Positions 14,807 to 20,638 of a stretch of DNA of 20,638 nucleotides are shown here, piece after piece. The DNA is taken from contig JAKQSH010000419.1 of NCBI GenBank assembly GCA_029570245.1, positions 1-20,638 of the forward strand. The letters are read 5' to 3'. Position numbers and translations under genes: made by a program. Below the pieces are notes generated by a model. It had not been told where the DNA came from and made no database searches. It saw only the letters and a list, made by a program, of their open reading frames with translations. This DNA is from Deltaproteobacteria bacterium. Lineage in GTDB: Bacteria > Myxococcota_A > SURF-8. The first letter of the stretch is position 1. Every line of letters begins with the position of its first letter.

Positions 14807-16960
14807 TCAGTTTTTGAGTTTCTGCTTCAGACTGTACAGCAGATTCATTGCCTCTATCGGAGTCAACGTTTCGATATCGACGCTTTTCAGCTCCTTTTCA
14901 ACTTCAGATTCGGGCGGTGGTCCGTATGAACCGAAGAACGACAATTGCGTCGGCCCGGCTTTAGGTTTGTATGTTTCGTTCCGGTTATGACTGGTGCGCA
15001 GCTGCGTCTTTTCGAGTTCGGTCAGCACTTCGCGGGCGCGCGCCACAACTTCGGCGGGCAGACCGGCCAGGCGTCCGACCTGTATTCCGTAACTGCGATT
15101 GGTTGCGCCGGGAACCAGTTTGCGCAGAAACACAACCTGTTCTTTCCATTCTTTGACGGCAATGTTGTAATTCCTGACACGTTCCTTCGTAAGCGCCAGT
15201 TCGCAGAGTTCATGGTAATGCGTGGCGAAAAGCGTTCTGGCCTTAATATTGTCGTGAATGCGCTCGGCCACAGCCCAGGCAATCGAAAGCCCGTCGAAAG
15301 TGCTGGTGCCGCGTCCGATTTCATCGAGAATAATCAAGCTTTTTGATGTGGCGTTGTGCAGAATATTGGCCGTCTCGGTCATTTCGACCATAAAAGTCGA
15401 CATGCCGCGCGTAAGATTGTCTGCGGCCCCCACGCGTGTGAAAATGCGGTCGGCCACTCCGATTTCGGCGCGGGCGGCGGGCACGAAAGAGCCTATCTGC
15501 GCCATCAGCACAATAAGCGCCACCTGCCGCATAACCGTAGATTTTCCGGCCATGTTGGGCCCGGTGATTATCACAAGTTGATTTTCACCCGAATCAAGAC
15601 GGCAATCGTTGGGAACGAAGCGCTCGTCTTTCTGTAGAACTTCAACCACCGGATGACGACCCTGTTCGATGTCGATAACGTCGCCGCTGTTTACCAGGGG
15701 GCGGACGTAGTTGTTTGTAACGGCGATTTCGGCAAAGTTCGCCAGCGCGTCCAGACGACCGACGGCTTCGCTGCTGCGGTTTAAACGCTGCGCCATCGCG
15801 GCGACTTTTCTGCGCAGTTCCTCGAAAAGCGCATATTCAAGATCGTTGCGGCGTTCCTCCGCATGCAGCACCTTGTCTTCAAGCTCTTTGAGTTCCGGCG
15901 TGACAAAACGCTCGGCGTTGGCCAGGGTCTGCTTGCGGATGTAATTCTGCGGCACAGTGTCGGCCCTGCCTTTGCTGATTTCGATGTAATAGCCGAAAAC
16001 CCGATTGTAGCGCACCTTGAGAGTGCTTATGCCAGTGCGTTCCTTTTCTGCCGCTTCAATGGCCAGAATCTGATCCTTGCCGTGTTCGGCCAGTTCAATC
16101 AGTGCATCGAGTTCGGAATTGTACGCACGTTTAAGCATGTGACCTTCACGTACAGTAAGCGGAGGATCGTCTGCAATGGCGCGTTCGAGTTCGGCGGCCA
16201 GTTCCGGCATGGGGTCGATGCGTTCCGCGAAGCTGTGCAGCTTTTCGCACGAGCCGTTCCTGAGATAATCCGAAAGTCCGCGCAGAGCTTCAAGCGCGTT
16301 GCGCAAAGCCAGCATGTCGCGCGCATTGCAACGATTGAGTGCGATACGCGCCACCACACGCTGCAGATCGCCGACGTTTTTTATGAATTCGCGCAGACTT
16401 TCGCGCACAGAGTTGCGCCCGTACAATTCCTGTACAATATCGAGACGCTCGTTGATGCGTTCCGGGTCGAGCAGCGGATAGCTGAGCCACTGACGCAGCG
16501 TGCGCGCACCCAGGGGCGAGGAACAGTTGTCGAGAACCGACAGCAGCGAACCCTTGCGGCGATTGTCGCGAATGGTGCGTTCCAGCTCCAGATTGCGGAA
16601 GCTGTTTTCATCCAGCACCATATAATCGCCCGTAAAATAAGGACGCAGAGGCTGCAGGTGCTCTATTTTCTCCTTCTGGTTCTCGCGGATGTATTTAAGA
16701 AGAGCCCCGGCGGCGCGCACCGCCAGCGGCATATTTGCAACACCGAAGCCGCTCAGGTTTTCTGCGCCGTACTGTTCACACAAAAGCCGCGACGAAAGCA
16801 CATGGTCGAAGTCGTGCTGAGGACGGAAGTTGCACAAGGGAGGATTGTTGCGCGAAAGCAATGTTTGCGCACGTCCGTTTGTGCGCCATTCTTCCGGCAG
16901 CACGACTTCCGGCGGAGTGAGACGCACCACTTCTGACGATATACCGCCGTCGCCTTCCAC
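14807..16960 (-). CDS. mutS: DNA mismatch repair protein MutS, C-terminal part (downstream of an apparent frameshift)
   Basis: This is the larger piece of one mutS gene spanning 14807-17454; with one base restored it would encode about 882 residues, normal for MutS. The MutS reading actually extends upstream of this nominal GTG start to about 17057. It holds the connector, lever and clamp regions, then the ATPase: Walker A G-P-N-M-A-G-K-S-T, Walker B L-I-I-L-D-E-I-G-R-G-T-S-T-F-D-G, and A-T-H-Y-H-E-L-C. A beta-clamp-binding motif Q-L-S-F-F is at 14933-14947, and the C-terminus has the family's T-P-I-E-A-M-N-L-L-Y helix. No other lesion is visible, so the break is recent or a sequencing error. 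By itself this fragment lacks mismatch-recognition domain I. Confidence 0.93.
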   Translation of the reverse strand: MEGDGGISSEVVRLTPPEVVLPEEWRTNGRAQTLLSRNNPPLCNFRPQHDFDHVLSSRLLCEQYGAENLSGFGVANMPLAVRAAGALLKYIRENQKEKIEHLQPLRPYFTGDYMVLDENSFRNLELERTIRDNRRKGSLLSVLDNCSSPLGARTLRQWLSYPLLDPERINERLDIVQELYGRNSVRESLREFIKNVGDLQRVVARIALNRCNARDMLALRNALEALRGLSDYLRNGSCEKLHSFAERIDPMPELAAELERAIADDPPLTVREGHMLKRAYNSELDALIELAEHGKDQILAIEAAEKERTGISTLKVRYNRVFGYYIEISKGRADTVPQNYIRKQTLANAERFVTPELKELEDKVLHAEERRNDLEYALFEELRRKVAAMAQRLNRSSEAVGRLDALANFAEIAVTNNYVRPLVNSGDVIDIEQGRHPVVEVLQKDERFVPNDCRLDSGENQLVIITGPNMAGKSTVMRQVALIVLMAQIGSFVPAARAEIGVADRIFTRVGAADNLTRGMSTFMVEMTETANILHNATSKSLIILDEIGRGTSTFDGLSIAWAVAERIHDNIKARTLFATHYHELCELALTKERVRNYNIAVKEWKEQVVFLRKLVPGATNRSYGIQVGRLAGLPAEVVARAREVLTELEKTQLRTSHNRNETYKPKAGPTQLSFFGSYGPPPESEVEKELKSVDIETLTPIEAMNLLYSLKQKLKN

Positions 16961-17001
16961 TTCGGTACAGCGGAATTCGCCGGTGGAAATATCACAGTAG
17001 G

Positions 17002-17454
17002 CTATTCCGGCACGTCCGTTTTCATCGAGAACCGACAGCAGGAAATTGTTGGTACGGGCTCCAGATTGTCGGAGTCCAGCAGCAGACCGGGCGTTACGAT
17101 GCGCACAATATCGCGTTTGACCATACCTTTAGCCTGGCGCGGGTCCTCCACCTGTTCGCAGACGGCGACCTTGTAGCCTTTTTCAATAAGGCGGCTGATA
17201 TACTGCTGCGCAGCATGATGAGGAACTCCCGCCATGGGCACCGGGTCTTCGGCGTTGCGGTCGCGCGTTGTCAGAGTAAGATCGAGTTCACGTGCAGCGG
17301 TCTTCGCATCTTCGAAAAACATCTCGTAAAAGTCGCCGCAACGGTAAAACAGAATGCTGTCCGGGTTGAGCGCCTTCATTTCGATGTAATGCCGCATCAT
17401 GGGCGTATCGGCTGAATTGCGTCCGTTCTGTTCCGTATCTTTATTGGTCTTCAT
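17002..17454 (-). CDS. mutS: DNA mismatch repair protein MutS, N-terminal part (upstream of an apparent frameshift)
   Basis: This 150-residue open frame carries MutS domain I: G-D-F-Y-E-M-F with Phe42 and Glu44 as the mismatch-wedge residues, then D-L-T-L-T-T-R-D, V-P-M-A-G-V-P-H-H-A and Y-K-V-A-V-C-E-Q-V-E-D-P. After L-D-S-D-N-L-E-P (residue 133) it runs into 17 unrelated residues and stops. Restoring one C in the coding-strand CCC at 17058-17056 would give E-P-R-T-N-N-F-L-L-S-V, the expected MutS continuation, in frame with the downstream piece. The ATG at 17454 is 31 nt after the meaB stop and has only a weak Shine-Dalgarno. Alone, this peptide would not repair DNA. Confidence 0.9.
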   Translation of the reverse strand: MKTNKDTEQNGRNSADTPMMRHYIEMKALNPDSILFYRCGDFYEMFFEDAKTAARELDLTLTTRDRNAEDPVPMAGVPHHAAQQYISRLIEKGYKVAVCEQVEDPRQAKGMVKRDIVRIVTPGLLLDSDNLEPVPTISCCRFSMKTDVPE

Positions 17455-17485
17455 ACAAAATCTATCCGTCAGGGTATCGGTTGAT

Positions 17486-18430
17486 TCAATCGTCGCCGTT
17501 CAGGATTTCTTTCAGCACTCCTTCGGCCAGAGTGTAAGGGTCGGTGCGTCTTGAAGCAAGCATTTCACGCCATTGAGGATCAAGCTTTTTTTCGAGCACT
17601 GCGTTTATCTTCAATTGAACGTGCTCGTGCAGAAGATCGAATAATTGCAGCTCTGCGCGCTCGCGGGCCCGTTTCGCCAGGACGCCGCTTTCGAGCATGA
17701 AAGCGTGATGTCCGTCAAGAGCCTGCCCAAGTTCGGCTATACCTTCGTTTCTGAACGCGACTGTTTTCACTATCTGCGGACGCCAGACCTGCGGCCCGCC
17801 GTCCGGGAGCAGTTCAAGTACGCCGCGAATATCGTTGACGGTACGTTCAACCCCCTCGCGGTCTGCCTTGTTGACTACAAAGATGTCGGCTATTTCCATA
17901 ATGCCGGCTTTGATGGCCTGCACTTCGTCGCCCATGCCGGGAGTAAGCACTACAATCGAACTTGTCGCAAGTCTGCGCACTTCGACTTCAGCCTGTCCGG
18001 CTCCGACCGTCTCAACTATGACGATCTGTGCGCCCCAGGCTTCCATGACGGCGCTTACGTCGCAGGCAGCCCGCGAAAGTCCGCCGGTCTGGCCGCGTGT
18101 GGCCAGCGAGCGGATGAAGACGCCTTCGTCATCGGCGTGCCTGCTCATGCGGATGCGGTCACCAAGAATCGCTCCTCCAGAAAACGGACTGGAAGGGTCG
18201 ATTGCCACTACTCCAACTTTGCATCCTTGTTTGCGGTAATGGCTTATCAGGCAGTCGCAGAGCGTGGATTTTCCGGCTCCCGGACTGCCGGTTATGCCTA
18301 TAATGCGCGCCTTGCCGCTCTGTGGATAAAGACGCTTCATTTCGGCGCGGGCCTGCGGCAAACCCTCTTCGATGTCGCGCATCAGTCGTGAAGCCGTGCG
18401 GGTATCGCCCTGATAGACTTTCTCATACAC
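17486..18430 (-). CDS. meaB: Methylmalonyl-CoA mutase-associated GTPase MeaB (ArgK/YgfD family G3E GTPase)
   Basis: This cytoplasmic G3E P-loop GTPase protects and reloads adenosylcobalamin in methylmalonyl-CoA mutase and relatives. Counting from the longer frame (GTG at 18484): Walker A G-S-P-G-A-G-K-S-T at 66-74, switch region D-P-S-S-P-F-S-G-G-A-I-L-G-D-R, S-L-A-T-R-G-Q-T-G-G, E-T-V-G-A-G-Q-A-E-V and the G4 element N-K-A-D. The GTG at 18430 is chosen because AAGGAGG lies 5 nt before it; the longer start has no ribosome site and adds 18 residues not typical of the family. This gives 314 residues, within the family's usual range. It lies between tonB-like and mutS, with gaps of 74 and 31 nt. 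No mutase gene is in the window, so its partner is elsewhere. Confidence 0.93.
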   Translation of the reverse strand: MYEKVYQGDTRTASRLMRDIEEGLPQARAEMKRLYPQSGKARIIGITGSPGAGKSTLCDCLISHYRKQGCKVGVVAIDPSSPFSGGAILGDRIRMSRHADDEGVFIRSLATRGQTGGLSRAACDVSAVMEAWGAQIVIVETVGAGQAEVEVRRLATSSIVVLTPGMGDEVQAIKAGIMEIADIFVVNKADREGVERTVNDIRGVLELLPDGGPQVWRPQIVKTVAFRNEGIAELGQALDGHHAFMLESGVLAKRARERAELQLFDLLHEHVQLKINAVLEKKLDPQWREMLASRRTDPYTLAEGVLKEILNGDD

Positions 18431-18435
18431 CGTTT

Positions 18436-18442
18436 CCTCCTT
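18436..18442 (-). promoter_or_regulatory. Ribosome binding site deciding the meaB start
   Basis: A full AAGGAGG on the minus strand lies 5 nt before the GTG at 18430. It falls inside the longer possible reading frame that begins at 18484, where no comparable site exists. Confidence 0.75.
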
Positions 18443-18504
18443 GTCCGTATCTGCATCGAACCGGAAATTGTCCGCCGACTTCACCAGACTGCCAACAGCC
18501 GGTT

Positions 18505-19719
18505 TCAGGGTGCACCGTTGAAGAGCGGGTTCGAACGCGTCAGCTCGAAAACGAATCTGAAAGGAAATTTTATTTTCCCGTTTTCTATTATTCCGGGCGG
18601 CGGATTCGGAAAGGGCGCGGCGGTCGATACCGCCGAAATGGCGGCCCTGTCCAGAAAATCAACGCCTGACGAACGCATCAGATCGGCTTTTTCAAGATAA
18701 CCCTTGTCATCCAGCGTTATCATAAGCAGGGTGTTGCGCGTCTGGTAGCCATAGATTCTGAAATGCGGGTCGTACTGCATCTGAGCTTCAACCGGATGCC
18801 AATTCTGGGCCACCTTGCGTTTGATGCGGTTGTAATATACGGCGTACTTGAAGCCCTTGGTGTTGAGCCAGGTTTCCTCTGCCTCATCGACGTTTTCCAG
18901 ATAATCGTTCATCGGAGCGCCGCGCGCCAGTTCCTGACTGTCGTTGAAGCTGGGCAGCAGACTTTTCGGAATGTTGCTGTCCATAAGGCTTTTTCCGGGA
19001 CCTTCGCGATTGTCGTTTTCTTCGAAAAGCATCTCCAGACGCTCGGCGTTGCCGTTCAGATTGCGTTTCTCTTCCTTGCGGTTCTTGAACTGGCTGCGCT
19101 GCCCCGAATCATCCAGGTCGAGTTTCATTGTCATTTTAAGGTCAGGAATGAGCAGCGATTTTTCCTTGCGTCCGCCCATGAAATCCTGCTGTTCCTGCGG
19201 CGCTCCCACAACCAGACGGTCTTCCCGCTGCTGGAATTTCTCCTGCGGTTTTTCAAACCCCTTGTTGCTGATTTTGTGTGTGACGTTTTCTTCCGGGGCG
19301 GTACGGCGCGCTTTTGTTTCTTTCTTTACCTTTGAGTCATACTGACTGACAAACTTCGCGTCATCCGGCTTTTCTTCTTTTTCCGGCATGACGATATCTA
19401 CAATCTGCCCGTCCGGTCGCTGCTGTTCCGGTTCCTTTTCTTTAAGCTGCTCTTCCTGCGGCTTTTTTTCGTCTTCCTGACGTGTAACCTTTACCTGCTG
19501 CGGCTGAGTCTGCTGTTTGATGCTGCGGTTGCGCATCCATTGTTCGGCAGTAAGGCGACGCATTTCAATCGGCTGCAAATTCAGCGGCTTATGCTCAGGT
19601 GAGAGTTCGGTCGCCAGCAGCAGCACAAGCCAGAGAAGCAGGACGGACAGCGGCACAAACGGCCCCAGCCTTCTTAAATGTCCCCTCTTTCTCTGTAAGC
19701 GCCACTCATCCAGATGCAT
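18505..19719 (-). CDS. TonB/TolA-type energy transducer (TonB family C-terminal domain)
   Basis: The 404-residue protein has a basic cytoplasmic N-terminus, one transmembrane helix (about 21-37), a long charged periplasmic linker rich in Gln, Glu, Lys and Pro (about 50-270) and a TonB-type C-terminal domain (about 292-395): Y-Y-N-R-I-K-R-K-V-A-Q-N-W-H-P, then T-L-L-M-I-T-L-D-D-K-G, L-D-R-A-A-I-S-A-V and a final F-R-F-V-F-E-L strand. It should span the periplasm and pass energy from an ExbB/ExbD motor to outer-membrane partners. The linker is longer than in E. coli TonB (239 residues total). The ATG has GGAG 8 nt upstream and a promoter in front. exbB and exbD lie in a separate unit about 5 kb downstream; a pairing is plausible but not proven. 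TolA-like function is the main alternative. Confidence 0.87.
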   Translation of the reverse strand: MHLDEWRLQRKRGHLRRLGPFVPLSVLLLWLVLLLATELSPEHKPLNLQPIEMRRLTAEQWMRNRSIKQQTQPQQVKVTRQEDEKKPQEEQLKEKEPEQQRPDGQIVDIVMPEKEEKPDDAKFVSQYDSKVKKETKARRTAPEENVTHKISNKGFEKPQEKFQQREDRLVVGAPQEQQDFMGGRKEKSLLIPDLKMTMKLDLDDSGQRSQFKNRKEEKRNLNGNAERLEMLFEENDNREGPGKSLMDSNIPKSLLPSFNDSQELARGAPMNDYLENVDEAEETWLNTKGFKYAVYYNRIKRKVAQNWHPVEAQMQYDPHFRIYGYQTRNTLLMITLDDKGYLEKADLMRSSGVDFLDRAAISAVSTAAPFPNPPPGIIENGKIKFPFRFVFELTRSNPLFNGAP

Positions 19720-19755
19720 TTAAAAACTCCACTGAATACACTCAGCCAATCAATT

Positions 19756-19784
19756 ATGTTAACATCCCGGCAGTCCATGGTCAA
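19756..19784 (-). promoter_or_regulatory. Sigma70-like promoter for the tonB-like/meaB/mutS unit
   Basis: Minus-strand -35 TTGACC (19784-19779, 5 of 6) and -10 TAACAT (19761-19756, 4 of 6) are spaced by 17 nt. They predict a start near 19748 and a leader of about 30 nt before the ATG at 19719. The element lies in the 125-nt gap after the dehydrogenase gene, where no convincing terminator is visible, so read-through from that gene is also possible. Confidence 0.5.
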
Positions 19785-19844
19785 AAAATTGCGAAGTTTT
19801 ATAGCGTCCGTACTCAAGCCGCGCAGAAAGGACTAAATGCGTTT

Positions 19845-20636
19845 TCAGGTGTGTTTTTTCAATCTGTCAAGGCCGAATTTCTTTGAAAGAATGCGGTCAA
19901 GCAGGCCCGTCGGCAGCCAGTGCTTTACAAAGGGCAGCTGCTGCGCGCCGTGACCGTAGCGCCACACAGCCGGCGGATTGTCCTTTTCCAGCTGTTCAAG
20001 CAATTTCGCGGCGAAATCTTCGGCTGATGTGGGGCTGTTCTGGCTCATGCGGGCGCGTTTTGCCAGAAATTCCGCAGCATTGGAGTACAGCGATCCCCCC
20101 TGCGGCGGCGTGCCGATGGAATCCGCCGCCGTTTCTCCGAATTTAGACCTTATTCCGCCTGGTTGTACGCTGATTACTTTTATTCCGAATGGCGCAAGCT
20201 CCATACGCATGGTGTCGGAGAGCGAGTTAAGCGCCGCTTTAGACGAGCAGTAGGCTCCGGCGTAAGGAGTAGCCGTAACACCCGAAACGCTGCCTATATT
20301 TGCAATGATTCCGCCGCCCTGCTTAACCATGTGCGGAATTACGGCCTGGCTGACGGCAACCTGTCCCAGAACGTTGGTTTCGAACTGCAGACGCAGTTTG
20401 TCAAGCGACAGTTCGGCCACCGGCCCGATAAGGCCGAAGCCGGCATTGTTTATAAGAATGTCGATGCGCCCGGTCCGGCGGATGATTTCATCAACGGCGG
20501 CGGCAATTGATTGCGAGTCGGTGACATCCAGCGCCAGCGCGTACAGATGCTCGCCAGCCATATCGGCCAGCGTGCCGGGCCTGCGCGCCGTGGCAAAAAT
20601 TTCGTATGCCCCGCCACGCATGGCTTCGGCCAGCGC
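19845..20636 (-). CDS. Classical short-chain dehydrogenase/reductase, N-terminus beyond the window edge
   Basis: The frame is open to the right edge: upstream of the internal ATG (20621) it reads A-L-A-E-A-M-R-G-G-A-Y-E-I-F-A-T-A-R-R, the usual helix after the Rossmann T-G-x-x-x-G-x-G motif, which is cut off together with about 15-20 residues. Counting from that ATG: adenine-site Asp in L-D-V-T-D (31-35), N-N-A-G at 58-61, and the catalytic set Ser111 (G-S-V-S-G), Tyr124 and Lys128 (Y-C-S-S-K), then P-G-G-I near 154-157. Arg13 and Arg14 after the second strand favour NADP(H). The C-terminal extension resembles acyl-DHAP reductase or retinol-dehydrogenase-like members, but the substrate cannot be assigned. 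Confidence 0.92.
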   Translation of the reverse strand, partial: ALAEAMRGGAYEIFATARRPGTLADMAGEHLYALALDVTDSQSIAAAVDEIIRRTGRIDILINNAGFGLIGPVAELSLDKLRLQFETNVLGQVAVSQAVIPHMVKQGGGIIANIGSVSGVTATPYAGAYCSSKAALNSLSDTMRMELAPFGIKVISVQPGGIRSKFGETAADSIGTPPQGGSLYSNAAEFLAKRARMSQNSPTSAEDFAAKLLEQLEKDNPPAVWRYGHGAQQLPFVKHWLPTGLLDRILSKKFGLDRLKKHT

Positions 20637-20638
20637 CC

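Noticed and set aside
15863..16936. A 357-codon + strand frame opposite mutS
   Set aside because: The MutS motifs on the minus strand explain this region fully.
17041..17070. Programmed ribosomal frameshift in mutS
   Set aside because: There is no slippery heptamer or obvious downstream pseudoknot at GAGCCCGTACC, and MutS is not known to use recoding. A simple one-base loss fits better.
1..20638. CRISPR arrays, tRNA/rRNA genes, insertion sequences or phage genes
   Set aside because: No regular short repeats with spacers, tRNA-like cloverleaf, terminal inverted repeats with a transposase, or phage protein motifs were seen. Repetition in the first 3 kb is protein-module repetition.

Overview
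The window (roughly mid-50s % GC by eye) is a gene-dense stretch of a Gram-negative, diderm bacterium: it carries a BamD-type outer-membrane assembly lipoprotein, ExbB/TolQ and ExbD/TolR proton-channel subunits, a TonB-type energy transducer and several lipoproteins. A very large Cys/Asp-rich secreted protein built from MopE-like 'DxDxDG' metal-binding repeats and PPC-like modules, together with TPR-DUF3857-transglutaminase proteins, suggests a Myxococcota/Bradymonadota-type (former Deltaproteobacteria) lineage. That assignment is inference; no rRNA or other decisive marker is present.

Layout. (1) 3-3110, + strand: the 3' part of a giant modular extracellular protein, truncated by the left edge and closed by a strong intrinsic terminator lying inside the convergent neighbour. 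(2) 3118-11740, - strand: a tightly coupled four-gene unit: a periplasmic TPR/DUF3857/transglutaminase protein with a visible Cys-His-Asp triad, then (14-nt overlap) a lipoprotein paralogue with the same architecture that lacks the Cys and His, then (ATGA overlap) a cupin_5/DUF985 protein, then a hotdog-fold acyl-CoA thioesterase. (3) 11892-14531, - strand: bamD, exbB/tolQ, exbD/tolR and a small Cys-rich lipoprotein, preceded by a good sigma70-like promoter. (4) 14807-19719, - strand: tonB-like, meaB/argK-like GTPase and mutS, with a promoter in front of tonB. mutS is split by an apparent one-base deletion. (5) 19845-right edge, - strand: a short-chain dehydrogenase missing its N-terminal Rossmann glycine motif because of the window edge.

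How the parts fit: much of the window concerns the cell envelope. The exb genes and the tonB-like gene sit in separate neighbouring transcription units and could form one proton-motive-force-driven machine. BamD and a predicted inner-membrane-retained Cys-rich lipoprotein are co-transcribed with the motor subunits. The tandem active/degenerate transglutaminase-like pair is the best candidate for an uncharacterised envelope system. MutS and MeaB are housekeeping genes riding in the tonB operon. No tRNA, rRNA, CRISPR array, insertion sequence or phage gene was seen, and no gene-free stretch exceeds 300 bases; the longest (14532-14806) holds promoter-like elements.
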